Origin: Hsuehochloa calcarea
Lineage: Eukaryota; Streptophyta; Magnoliopsida; Poales; Poaceae
Assembly: GCA_036346395.1 (NCBI GenBank)
Contig: CM070603.1
Span: forward strand, 26,445,045-26,509,044
Reading direction: 5' to 3'
DNA: 64,000 nucleotides
Below, in pieces: positions 1 to 11,245 of this stretch. How positions within the stretch are numbered: the stretch's first letter is position 1; the number at the start of each line of letters is the position of its first letter. The notes beneath the pieces were generated by a model. It did not search any database. It was not told the DNA's origin and was given only the letters and a program-made list of their open reading frames with translations. The position numbers and the translations under genes are program-made.

Positions 1-2718
1 CGCTCTCTCCCGTTCTTCTCCTCCCTATTTCAGTCAAGTCGTGTGTGTCATCTCGCCTAGCTCACCATTTTCAGTATCCTGTCCAAGAACCAGATCTTGA
101 GGTTTTGGATTTGTTGGGAACGACGTTGTCTTCCTCAGCGCCGACGAGTATGCCACCAAGCCATTGCCGCCATGGTGAGCTTCCTTGCTCGACACGCGCG
201 CCTTTTTCCTTCTAGTACTTCACTCATCCCTTTATCATGCTTGTTCTTACAGTTTGAGCCATGAGAAGCTGCATCGCCGTCGTCTTGTTTCTCTCTGGCG
301 CGCACGCCTGTTCCAAGCCGTCGCATTCTCTCCTTTCCGGCAAGTTTGGTTCCAAGCCGTCCACATCACATCGTGTTCCATCTCCCACTTGTGCAAACCC
401 CTCACTCGATGTCCTTGTTTCCATAGCAAGTCATCAAAACCACACATCTTCATCGATTTTCTTCCATTTTGACCATCTTCCGCATACATGCAAGCTAACG
501 TGCATCTTCTCGTAGCTTCTTACTTGCCGTAGCCCGTTGCCACCATGAAGCTGTCGCCGCCGCCCTTGTTCGCTATCGTTGCACCACCTACGACCCGTCT
601 TTGTTGCCGTCGACCTCAGTGGTGAGCCTCTAGTAGTCCCTAGTGTTAATGCGCTAGTTACATTTCAGACTTAGCATCGTTTTCCTAGACTTCACCGTAG
701 CCGTCCATGGCGCCGCCGCGACTCCATATTGTCGCTCGACTCCAGTGACCATCGGTTCTCGCGCCAAACCAGTTAGCATCGCGCTCGCCTGCTGAACCCT
801 ACACACCTAGCCCCTGGGCGGGAAAAAAACTCCTTTCGCAAAAGCCATCGTAGCCTGAGCCGGCCGCCGCCTGCCAACGTCGTCGCCAGTGCTCTAGTGG
901 TCGCCAAGCGTCGCTATCACCACCTTTACCTACGTTGTAGTGCCTCCATCCCATTTTGCTGCTTCCCGGGCTCGTGCCGTCGCCGCTCCGCCGCCATGTG
1001 GGACTACAGTAACTAATTAGATTTTAATTTAAACCGGATTTAAAATCTGGGTCACTGACACACGGGACCCACCAGTCTGTAGACTCGCCTATGAACACGG
1101 TTCACCATGCACCCGACCCCACCTTTAAGCCTAATGACACAATAAATCCATATTTTCCTTTAGAATGAAAAATGGAAACTAAAAAGAAGAAAATGCATGC
1201 TCAATGTTTTCTCTTTTCTTTTTCTGTATTTTCCTAATCGAACCAACAACAAGTGCTAATAACTTTTGCATTTGAACTCCAAATTGAGTGGAACTTCTTT
1301 CTAAATTTTTATAAAAGCATGAACTTACATAATATGCAAAAATATTTCAATTCTCTCTATTTGAATTTATTTGACTCTGATTTGTGTTACTTGGATTTTA
1401 CCAATTAGATACCAACGTTTTGAAAATCTCCGAGATCGATCCTGAGAAATGACCAAGAGTTCAACAAGCAAGGCAAGCACCCCTTTTGGCCATATTTATC
1501 CCATATTTTCAATGTTTTGTCTGTTGTGTTGAAAAATTATTAGGTATGCGCGTAATTTCGGTAAAATTGCTATGTTGGTAAGGTTGGTAGTTATACCCAA
1601 TTGTTGCATTGATCCTACCTTTATAAATTGATGTCCTTGTTGTCACCCTAGTATTGTTATCCACTGTTAGTATATTGTGGAATTGTAGATGGAGTGAAAT
1701 AGTTGATGCTTAGCCATGCATATCGATACTAGTTCTACTATGTCGGAAAAACTTGATAATTCGTCAATTATGGGAAACACTTGTATATATGTTTAGAGGA
1801 GGTACGTCTGTTATTTTGATTAACAAATGAATATTAAAAACTTGTTATAGACCTGATCGAGTGTATGTTGAGACCAGTACGGTGCACAAAATTGTGGTTT
1901 GTGGTTGTTTCGCCTAGGTCGCTAAGGACTGATCAATTGTGTCACAGACCCAAGTAAATTTGTATAACCACACATGCCTCACATGGGGAGGCCCTAGCAT
2001 AATAAGTTATCATGTTCTAAAAATCAAACCATAGGTGGTGGATTGTAGGTTAAAATTGGGCTAGTGTGGCCATGGTAGAGGATCTCCATGTTCGTAGGGG
2101 CTCTGCGAGGACCACAAAGCTTTCCAACACAACATATGAGTTCTTAGGATTTTAGAGATCTCTCCATATCTTAAGAAGGTATTATAGTGTGGTTTGTTAT
2201 TAGGACCGATAATGTAAAAAGCTTTGTCATGAACTCTCAAATCGGGTAGCTTTGGTATCACGTGACATGGTCGACATGGTGGGATGTTTATGTCCTAGGA
2301 ACAGTTGTGCAACCTCTACAGAGTGTAAATCTATTCAAACTAGCGTGTCCCTGGTTATGTACACCACTTGGTTATATCCCGCAATAAGTAGTGTTATGTT
2401 TTGCAAAATATTTTGGGTAATGTATGGATAGGAAATCCATGCACATCTTGTTCGGCAAAAGGATTTCGCTGCTGTTTTGACTTTATAGCAGGAAGCCACT
2501 TATTTTACTTATGTTATTTATGATTTACTATTAATTGGTTATCAATGTCAAATGCTTTTACACTTGACGATTGCAATCTATTACTCTCTATGGCAAATGG
2601 AAACTCGCTTTGTGCAAAATAAACCAGATGGACTAGCCACCTTTGTCCCATCTTGCATACTATATAATCTTTGCTTAAAAGTCTTGCGGACTACAACTTT
2701 GTATTCACAATTGCTTGT
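1..2718. repeat. LTR-like non-coding repeat, family not recognised
   Basis: No gene is visible; open frames are short and lack domains. The stretch moves from GC-rich, pyrimidine-heavy sequence to AT-rich sequence with no coding signal, which looks like the long LTR of a Gypsy-type element. Sequence of the same style resumes after the small element at 2724-4945, so the original repeat probably reaches about 5090. No partner LTR is present in the window, so the identification is an inference from texture only. Confidence 0.35.
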
Positions 2719-2723
2719 AGAAC

Positions 2724-2879
2724 TGTTGGACATATTAGAGTTTAGGTAAGAGTCTATGTCGTGTGCAAGTCGGATTCAAATTGTGTGTGTGTCATGTTAG
2801 TCAGACTGTAATATTTGACACTATAAATAAAGGGTGTGGGGATCTCAAGAGGGACACATAATATTCCCGATATTCTATG
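2724..2879 (+). repeat. 5' LTR of the small LTR element
   Basis: It starts TGTTG and aligns base for base in length with 4790-4945. It has a TATA box about 58 bp from its 3' end. Confidence 0.85.
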
Positions 2880-2891
2880 TGGTATCAGAGC
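2880..2891 (+). promoter_or_regulatory. Primer-binding site, initiator-Met tRNA type
   Basis: TGGTATCAGAGC, directly abutting the 5' LTR. This is the standard minus-strand primer site of plant Copia-type elements. Confidence 0.88.
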
Positions 2892-4789
2892 TAACCCATC
2901 CCAAGCCCTAACCCGAGCAAAATATAAAATCCTTACCTCAGAACAGCCACCGCCACCGTTCCTCGGTCGATCCGCCGACCGTCGTTGTCCCGCCGTGCAT
3001 GGTCCTCCATGACCGTGTCGCACGGGAGCGGGCCATGGCCGGCCGAGTTGCGTGTGGGCCCCGCGGTGTGGGAGATACAGCGGTGAGTGAAGCCTACCCA
3101 GAAGGCAGTGGCTGACGACGGTGGAAGACAAGGAGCGAGGAGGAGGATCCGGATCCAGACGTGTACGGGGTGGGAGGCGAGGAAGGTGGGATCCGACCGA
3201 TGGTGGTAGGATTCGATGCTCGAAAGGCGAGATCCAACGCTCAGGCTGGCTCGGCCAGAAGGAGGTGGACGAGTCTTGGAGCGGTGGAACTCGGGAGAAG
3301 TAGATCCGGCGGGGGAGAAGCAAATCCGATGCAATCAAGGAAGAGGATCTCGCTTGTCGTTTCGGGGGAGGAGGGTCTCGTTGCTCTTTGTTGTGCTCTC
3401 GGGGGAGGAGGAAGTTCAGGGGAGAGGAATGAGGAACCAGGCGCTAGGGATCGCTCGACGCGTGGAGTGAGGAGAAAGAGAGGAGCAGTTGTTGGTGTTG
3501 GCTGGCGTACGGGGAGGCGCTCGGGCCTGCGGTGGAGAAGGGGATCTGATACTCTGGCCGGTGGTGGAGGTCGGGGAGGAGATCCGGTAGTGGAGGTGGA
3601 GGCTGCTGCCGGGGAGGAGACCCACGGTGGAGGCGGAGGCGGCTTGAGGGGGCATCAGGGAGGAGAATAAACCCAAGGCAGATGAGGTACTAACCGGGGC
3701 TGGCATTGTGGGGCCGGTGCTGATCGGGGCTGACTAGCAGTGGGATCCGGCCGGGGAGGAGATGAAGGGGAGAGAAGAGGAAGGAAGGAAGAAAGAAAGA
3801 AGGAAGGGTCGGGGTCGGGGGTCGGGAGGAGGAAGAACCGTCAAGGCTCGGGAGGAGAAGAGGTGTTGGTAGGGAGATCCCGGATCCAGTGTGGTGTTGG
3901 TGTTGGTGTGGGTCTCGGATTCGTTCTGGATGATCCGGTGTGGAGGTGTGGAGGATCTGATTTGGTGTAGGTACTTCAAGAGTGGAGGATGGTTGAGAGA
4001 TCCTAGATCTGGATCCAATGTGGTGGATCTGGTGTGGTGATTCGGTGTGGTGTCAGTGTGGATCTCGAATTTGTTGTGGAGAATCCGATCTGGTGTGGGT
4101 GCTTTGAGGGTGGACGATCTTCTAGTCCGGTGGAGGATCTGATCCAGTGTGGAAGTTTGATGATCTGATTCGGTGTGGAGGATCAGATCTGGTGTGGCAG
4201 GATCTGGTGTGGATCCAGATCGGTGGAGGATCTGGTGTGGCTACGTGTGCTGTGTTGGAAAAAGAAGAGAGGATGGTGTGTTTACTGAGAGTTCTAGCTG
4301 TTGTGTTTCTTTGTGGTAACAGTATTGAAGGTTACGACGGAAGGCATGAAAGTCAAGGGGAGAAGACTGTTCAGGTGGTGCTTTGGTGGTTGTACTAATG
4401 ATGATGGTATTGGTGTCATGCGGTAGTATTGGTATGGGTACCGAAAATAGTGTTGCTGGAGATGTCCGTGCAAGGATTGGGACTGAAATCGGGCATAATG
4501 ATCTGTGACACAGGTAGAGGTGGTGGAGGCTAAAACTAAGAGCGTGTGACAGAATGGTGGAGGCCGAGGGTGGCATGAGGGTAGATGAAGATGAGGTTGA
4601 GGTCAGGACAGCTGATAGATGGTGGAGATGGATTTGATGACGTCTGTTACTATTGGTGGTTAGCAACCATTTTTAATGGTATTGGTTATGGAGTCGATTG
4701 ATGATAGATTTTAGTAGATTGTAGTAATGGTATTGCAATATGTAACAAGATAGACATGATTATTATCTCATGCTCATCTTAAGGGAAAG

Positions 4790-4945
4790 TGTTGAGGATA
4801 TTAGAGTTTAGGTAAGAGTCTAAGTCGTATATGAGTCGGACTCAAATCGTGTGCGAGTTGTGTTATAGTTGAATTGTAGTATTCGACATTATAAATAAAA
4901 TGAGTGGGAATCCCAAGAGAGACACAATATTCCCAAAATTCTACA
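4790..4945 (+). repeat. 3' LTR of the small LTR element
   Basis: It is preceded by the purine tract AAGGGAAAG, begins TGTTG, ends TACA, and is followed by the AGAAC target duplication. Confidence 0.87.
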
Positions 4946-5091
4946 AGAACAAGTTCTGGAGATGTGGATGACGACCGGTCGATTGGATACTTTTACGTTG
5001 CGGGTTTTGCTGATGTTGATGCCGATTACTAGAGCTTATCCCCAATCAGTTGCCTCTGGGAGGGCTAAGGCATACTTGCTGGATTTTAGTG

Positions 5092-6986
5092 ACCCTTTTC
5101 CGCTGCAAAAACTATTTGACCGGTCGACAAACTTGGTATACCTCCTGCTTGAAGGAAGTATTCCTCAGTCCTTTATGGGCTTGAGGGGCATCAAACTGAT
5201 AGATCTTTCTCAGAACAACCTCTCCGGAGAAATCACAGGGTTCTTTACATCTCTCACTTCTTTGCAGTATCTGAACCCCTCCAATGATTTACAAGGAGCA
5301 ATACCATCATCTGGTGTATTTGCAAATTGTAGTACGGTGTCAGTCCAAGGAAACAAGAGGTTATGCACCAAAAGGCCAGATGCTAGGAATGCCTGTTTGC
5401 TCCAAAGACTCTGAGAGCAAAGCAAAAGTCCATAACAAGTACTAGCCATTGTTTCCACAATATCTCCATTATGTTTCATGCATAGTTGTCACGGCGTATT
5501 TGCGACCACAGCGCCTGAGAGGCAGCGCCATGGCCGCCTGGACGCCATGGCGTTCTCAAGGCGAAACATGGCGAGCAAAGAAGAAAGAAGGATGAGCAAT
5601 AGGCAGGAGTAAATCGAGGGCAAATCAAGAGAGGAACAAAGAAAAAGAAGGAAGAAAAAGACAAATCGGGAGCACGAGGAAGAAAAACTCAAGAAAAACA
5701 AGGAGGACAAATCGAGAGAACTTCGGAAGAACTCAAGAAACAAATAAGTACGAAGGAAGGAGGGAGTACCTGGCATCGAAGGGAGGGCAAATCACCGACG
5801 GCCAGCGCAGCAAGGGCACGGCGATGGCCAGATGGCAAGGCGAGGCGAACCTCCCTCCGCACCGCCAGGAGGCCTAGGCGACCATGGTACTTTCACGATT
5901 ATCCTTCTGAAGAAAAGAGCACAAGCTCCTCGACATCACTCTAACGAGAAGGTGAAGGTGTCATACGAACATATTTTCCAAGCGACAAACAGTTTCTCTT
6001 CTGCCAACCTGATTGGCTCAGGGTCATTTGGAACCGTTTACAAAGGTGCACAAGCATCCGACAGGAAAGCTGTCGCAATCAAGGTGTTCAACCTAAACTT
6101 CTATGGAGCATGCAGGAGCTTCATTGCAGAGTGTGAAGTCCTAAGAACAGTTGTCACCGGAATCTCGTCAATGTCATTACTTCATGCTCTAGATCATAAC
6201 AGAGTAGAGTTCAAAGCCCTCAACTTCCCGTACATGCGTAACGGGAGCCTAGAGATGTGGTTGCACCCAGAATCATGCATGCACAACCAGAAGAGGGAGC
6301 TGAGCTTGGGACAGAGGATAAGCATAGCTCTAGATGTGGCCTTTGTTCTCGATTACCTTCACAACCAATGTACAGATAGACACGATGTTTTGCTGGACTA
6401 TGACATGACTGCATGTGTAAGTGACTTTGAACTGGCAAGGTTTCTGTGCACTAACTCCACTAGTGCAACTAACAGTTATACAAGTATGGTTGGACTCAAG
6501 GATCCATTGGATATATTCACATTATTCTCCCTCAAAGGAATTCTTATGATATTAGTATTTTATTGTGACATTTCTTTTCAACTTCTCACAGTTCAGATAT
6601 CAAAAACAAATGCAGAGTACGGAATGTGCAGCAAGGTGTCAACTGAGGGTGACGTCTACAGCTATGGAGTACTTCTACTAGAAATGCTTAGAGGGAAGCG
6701 ACCTGCTGATGAAGAATTCAAGAGCGACCTAAGCCTTCATAAATTTGTGTGGTCATCATTTCCAAATAGGATTGGTGAGATCTTAGATCCCATTATACTG
6801 CAGGAGGGTACAGAAAATGAAAAGCAGGCAATCATAACAACGCATAATTGCATCATCCCTCTGATTAAGCTAGGCCTTTTGTGCTCCATGGAATCACCTA
6901 AAGACCGCTTGAGAATGGAACATGTTGTAACCAAGGTCCATGCAATCGAAAAATCTTTTCAAAATATCACATTTAGGAACTATTAG
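5092..6986 (+). pseudogene. LRR-XII receptor-like kinase pseudogene
   Basis: The 5' part encodes the last leucine-rich repeats and the juxtamembrane segment typical of Xa21/FLS2-group kinases (LIDLSQNNLSGEI, then SSGVFANCSTVSVQGN). The kinase part follows from about 5940: glycine loop IGSGSFGTVYKG, the VAIK lysine, and a C-lobe with VSTEGDVYSYGVLLLEM. It is dead. Most of the LRR ectodomain is absent. About 410 bp interrupt the transmembrane segment (5481-5890). The helix-C to beta-4 region is scrambled. The catalytic loop HRDLKPSN is lost, and the DFG motif reads DFE. A one-base deletion sits at the GLKGSIGYI motif, near where this family normally has its single intron. No intact promoter or start is visible. 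The family assignment is firm; loss of function is inferred from these lesions. Confidence 0.88.
5481..5890. mobile_element. Insertion in the kinase pseudogene, possible small DNA transposon
   Basis: The receptor-kinase reading breaks off in the transmembrane segment and resumes after about 410 bp. Imperfect copies TTTCATG (5474-5480) and TTTCACG (5891-5897) flank the insert. Its ends are GC-rich (CACGGCG on the left, CGCCTAGG-type on the right) and partly inverted; the centre is an A/G-rich tract. The terminal repeats are weak, so the class is uncertain. Confidence 0.4.
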
Positions 6987-8083
6987 CTTTTACAGATGAA
7001 AGAGGAGCATAGGGAAGTCATACTAGTAGTAGGTAATCAGTACTTCTCGATCAGAAATGCTCCCTGTATTTCGATTACAAGAAATCAAAATCCATTAGAC
7101 ATAAAATGTTTTGGGTATTTAGAAATGAATTTTTGTATTTGCTCATTCCAGCTCCTATCCTACCTTGCATACAAATGGGTTACTAAACTCTGCAATTCTT
7201 ACATGGGAGTTGGGACAATTCAACACCCTCAACATGCTAGTATGATTACCACTACACTTTCTGAGTGGTAAATGCATTGTGCTTTATTTACCAAGTATGT
7301 GTGTATGGTTCAAATTAATGAAAATGTTTTGTGATAGCCCCCTATTTCGTTATTTCCCAATGACCAAATATCCAACAAGAAATAAAAAAGAGATTAAGAG
7401 TGCCTTACATTTGGCGTTGATATTGTTCACGGCACAAGCATCAGAACCAAGCCAACCTTGGGGTTCTTGTCAATGACTTCAGACAACACTCATGCTGGAG
7501 AACCATCCATGCCTTCCCATTACTGCCAATGCATTAACGGATTCAGGGTACACTGCATCCTTATTAGTCATACTGGTTTGTATGTGTCAACTCGGCCCCA
7601 AATGCAATAGTGTGGATTCATCAGGTGAAAATAGAAATGATTCACGTTACCACATTCAACACTGTTGTGTATGTTTAGGATAAATAAATTAAACAACTTT
7701 GAGAGGAAAAGAATAAAGAATGCTTACAGCATTAACAATCCAATGAAATCAAGATTAGCAAAGTCCAATCCCAAGTTGTATTTCACACACTCTCCAGCTG
7801 GGCAATCAAGTGACGATGGCACCAACAGCAAAGGCATTAGTCCTGACTCCTGACAGCTGCTTATATATTCAGGATTGTTTGACCCAAGAACAAAGATAGC
7901 ATTAATCCCAGCACGGTCATGAATGTATTGTAAGACAACCTGGAGAAACAACATGGGGACAAAATTTGGATCATTTTGTTAGGAATAAACTGGCAAAATA
8001 ACATTGATCTGGAAGAAGCCTGTGGTATTAAATATTCTTTTCACATTCAATAGTAAATTGGTAATAAATAGCACAGGTACCAT
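6987..8083. other. Intergenic, with one exon-like relic on the minus strand
   Basis: No complete gene is seen. On the minus strand, 7728-7939 is open, starts after a good acceptor (TTTCTCCAG) and ends at a GTAAGC donor; the conceptual peptide includes INAIFVLGSNNPEY and SSLDCPAGECVKYN. Around 7440-7560 another minus-strand segment reads like coding sequence (DAVYPESVNALAVMG) but meets a stop. I do not recognise the family, and the pieces do not join in frame. Confidence 0.35.
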
Positions 8084-8320
8084 CAGGGAAAAAATTCCCG
8101 GCCAGTAACCGCCGGTTACCGGCCGGGGTCCAGGGTCCAAAATCCCAGCCGGTTTTCTCGGGTTTTGCAAGTTCAAATTTCAATTTTCGAAACTCGACTG
8201 GTTTTTTATCAAATTCAAACGATTTTTATACGGGATTTTTCCGATTTGAACGATAACCGGCCGGTTACCGTTCCCGGCCGGCCAGCGGGAAATGGTCCGG
8301 TACCGGTTATGTGATCCCTG
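8084..8320. mobile_element. hAT-type MITE, CCGGCCGG-rich
   Basis: A 237-bp element begins CAGGGAA and ends TCCCTG, flanked by a perfect 8-bp duplication GGTACCAT (8076-8083, 8321-8328). The 8-bp duplication and CAGGG termini fit the hAT superfamily. It is non-coding and rich in CCGGCCGGTTACCGG palindromes. A related inverted copy lies at about 21031-21216. Confidence 0.85.
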
Positions 8321-8328
8321 GGTACCAT

Positions 8329-9880
8329 GACTGTAACCTACCTTACCAGACCTCAGTGTGTGTATCACAAATCTGAGTATTGTCCTCAAGCTAGGAATAG
8401 CAAGTTCATCAGCAATGAATATTGATAAATGACAAGACGTTGAAATAAAAATGCAGTGGCATACATTTTAGTACAGGATGCAAAGAACCCAACCTAAAAG
8501 AAACAGTGAAATATAATAGCTTCACCTACATAAGAATCAGGAACTGTTGTGATAACACACCACCAATGTTCTTTTACTTCAATGTAGTTCTAAACTCGCC
8601 AGTAACTAGTTCACCTTTCCCGTTATAGTTGCATCAAGGGCCAACAGTTTAGGAAAAATGGAAGTATGGAGTGATAAGCAATAGCAGACTGGATTAGCAG
8701 ATTCCATGATGCTGCAGCTAGGCATGTCCATTAGAATGTAACTATGCCTGCATATATGAAGATGATGCTCACTTGTGTGAACTTTGAACTCTGACCGGTT
8801 CAAAGTTTCAAGCTATTCATTCCCATCAACAGAATAAGAGCGGTTAGTAAACTGTAATCATATAGCTCCGAAGCATCTTAGAAAAGACTAACCAGAATAT
8901 GAAGAGCCAACATTAGTATTTACTAGTAGATAGGCTAACTGATGGCCAAGGTGTTGCTATAAAAAAATTACCAAAATGTGTTGCTATAAAAAAAATTGCC
9001 AAAATACCTTGATAAAAATTATTTTCCACTCTCTTCAGTGTAGACATTGAATCAAGACCAATTTCCTGACAGAGAATTCATGATCTAGCATATAACACCA
9101 CAAGAACTCAACCAAGACTTAAAACACAAGTTGTATGATCGCATTAAATGGGACTCCTGCTTTCTTCCCCACATCTGAAAATAGACCAAGGTACATTTTT
9201 CTCCAAAACGAATTTACAAAACTTTGCACGGTTTCAGACAGCCAAGGGTCATTTTATTGAAAAGTAGATTATGAAGGATTCAAGTGCCATATGCCGGATT
9301 TAGTGCATGCTATCAGCAGCCAAATGCCAGAAAAAAATAAGCATAATAACAAGAATATCTTCTCAGGCTCATGTTGCTAATAATCCTTTTGATCTCGTGA
9401 GGATTCTTGAATAAAGTTGGGGATCCCACTGCTAATTGTTTTTTTAAAGCATAACAACAAGAAGATTCATAAAAAAAAACAGATATATCTCAAAGAGTAA
9501 AAAAAATCAATGTAGGATACCTGAACTCAATCTACAGTGTCGTACTAGGGCTGACAGATTTAAAAACTAATACATGAACAACCGCAAGTCTTTCTTCTTG
9601 TTTCTTGTTCTTGATCCCATCACAAGTTGCAGGTATTTGGGAGCTGCAGCAAAAGAAAGCACAGATGTATAACAAATTCAGAGGACATAAAAATAACCAC
9701 ACGAATTAAGAAGCTAAGCTAAAGTGGCAACCTTTTTAGTACCATGGCCAGATAGTTTAGTTTCTTCTGACAAAATACTAAAACCAAAGGTCACAATGAC
9801 AGTAACACATGATGTTACCGACCTACACGGTTGTAAAACCAAGACACCATGAAAATGCTCCCAGAGAGCAAGAATGTCCG
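8329..9880. other. Intergenic, with further exon-like minus-strand segments
   Basis: Several short minus-strand stretches are bounded by plausible splice signals. One is 9008-9065 (acceptor CTGTCAG, donor GTATTT, peptide EIGLDSMSTLKRVENNF). Another is near 9130-9165 (peptide VGKKAGVPFNAIIQLVF, ending at a stop). A third is near 8335-8395 (peptide ending FVIHTLRSG before GTAAGG). They may be scattered exons of one decayed gene. The family is not recognised and the frames do not connect. Confidence 0.3.
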
Positions 9881-10084
9881 GTGACACTTATTTTTGTGTT
9901 CAGTCATCTCAGAGAGATTTGAAAAACAGACTGGAATTTGCAACTGTACAGATTAACATCCAGACAACACTAGAAGATTCATTAAACATACAGGATTATA
10001 TTACAAGCAAGTTATTGGATGGGTGCAACAGAAACATGAAGAAACACATGTATAAACAGCTTTGAGCAGGGTAAAGATCAACAT

Positions 10085-11245
10085 TTAGAAATGGAGCTGC
10101 TTGCACTGCGAAGCAACAGCCTCCGAGGGGCAGTATGGGCACTTAAAAGGTCTGGAGCTGCTCTTTGATAGCTTCATTACGGATTGCTTCGATACAACAT
10201 GTCCACAAGGCATCAGCATTGGAGGGTTCTCATCACTTGACTGCTCTCTGAGCACTGGGCATACAAAGACAGAGTGGTACTGGAACTCTGGTCCAATATC
10301 TATGGGGACAGGAAGCTGCTTCATTGCCTGCCACTCCTGCTTTTTGGCAGCCAATACAGTGGTTAGCTTCAGCAAGGTTGGTAGTCCTTGAAAACCAGCT
10401 GATATTGATACACCAAGTGGGCTCTCACTAGCCTGTCCCAAAAGGCTGCAGAATTGATAGGTGAGCTCCTCGGCTAGCTTCTCCCAATGCGTCGATGACA
10501 TGAATTCAGTATACGGGGACTGATCGAGCCGGCCAGCCCAGAGAAGGCAGGCCATTAGCTTCTGGATCTCTGCCTTGTGCAAATCTGCAAAGGGCTTTAA
10601 GTGAGCCCTTGCATACTTTAAAGCCTCGTCTCTACTTCCTTTAGTTAGTATCTCAACGAACTGAAGTGAATGAAGCTTCAACTCAAGCATTGAGCCATTC
10701 TGCAACAGCTGATCATGGTTCTTGGCAGCCCAACTGAGGGCAGGCTCGAGGTTTCTAGCTTGCATCGCTTCAAGTATTCCATACATCTCCTGAAATGGTA
10801 ATTTCAAGTAAGTCCCATCTGATTCACCGCACTCACGGACGAAGGAGTCCCCAAGATCGAAGAGGCCTGACCGGTAGAAATGATTCGCTATTATGCTGTT
10901 TATTGTATGGACCTCAAAATCCACATTTCTGTATGCCTTCGATATGTCTGGATTGAAAGACTTCTCAAGGAGCTTGAGATATTTGCTTAGGGCAGCATTC
11001 AATTCCTTTTGACAGCCTTCGAGTTGGTTTAATGGTGCCATTTCGTTCAGCTTGGCTTTCAGCTCTGCAAGGATGGATGAATGGTCAGCACTGCCCATGG
11101 AATCTGTATTCATCATCTGCAGCTTCGCAATTGCCTGCTCAACTTCATTCACTATCTGATCAATAGCTTCCTGAGCCTTAGCAGAAGATAATGCACGTTT
11201 TTCAATAACTCGGTCAAATGCCTCTCTTAGACTATCAAGTTCCAT
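10085..11245 (-). CDS. RMD5: RMD5/RMND5-type E3 ubiquitin ligase subunit of the CTLH/GID complex
   Basis: The coding region is one uninterrupted exon of 386 residues, the usual length of plant RMD5 proteins. The start is taken at MELDSL; an in-frame ATG 11 codons upstream lies in the 5' UTR just after the splice acceptor. An N-terminal helical region (EVEQAIAKLQMMNTDS) comes first. Then come LisH (about 111-141), CTLH (about 150-206), a CRA helical region, and a C-terminal degenerate GID-type RING (about 329-372) with CPV, PCGH and CPYC. In the family this protein pairs with a MAEA/GID9-type RING partner to form the catalytic core of the CTLH ligase, in cytosol and nucleus. No lesion is seen, so it is probably a working host gene. 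A GC-rich untranslated first exon lies about 1.5 kb upstream. Confidence 0.93.
   Translation of the reverse strand: MELDSLREAFDRVIEKRALSSAKAQEAIDQIVNEVEQAIAKLQMMNTDSMGSADHSSILAELKAKLNEMAPLNQLEGCQKELNAALSKYLKLLEKSFNPDISKAYRNVDFEVHTINSIIANHFYRSGLFDLGDSFVRECGESDGTYLKLPFQEMYGILEAMQARNLEPALSWAAKNHDQLLQNGSMLELKLHSLQFVEILTKGSRDEALKYARAHLKPFADLHKAEIQKLMACLLWAGRLDQSPYTEFMSSTHWEKLAEELTYQFCSLLGQASESPLGVSISAGFQGLPTLLKLTTVLAAKKQEWQAMKQLPVPIDIGPEFQYHSVFVCPVLREQSSDENPPMLMPCGHVVSKQSVMKLSKSSSRPFKCPYCPSEAVASQCKQLHF

Larger units (their letters stand above)
2724..4945 (+). mobile_element. Small non-autonomous LTR retrotransposon (TRIM-like)
   Basis: Two direct repeats of 156 bp (2724-2879 and 4790-4945) flank a 1.9-kb interior. 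A primer-binding site TGGTATCAGAGC follows the first repeat directly, and a purine tract AAGGGAAAG precedes the second. The host is duplicated as AGAAC at 2719-2723 and 4946-4950, which fixes both ends. Each LTR has a TATAAATA box (2822-2829, 4890-4897). The interior is GA-rich simple sequence with no gag or pol, so the element must have used enzymes from another Copia-type element. The LTRs differ at roughly a fifth of positions by eye, so the insertion is old. The terminal CA of the 5' LTR has changed to TG. Confidence 0.88.

Noticed and set aside
3161..3670. 169-codon glycine/arginine-rich frame inside the small LTR element
   Set aside because: It comes from GGA/GGT-rich low-complexity sequence with no gag motif, and overlapping frames are equally open.
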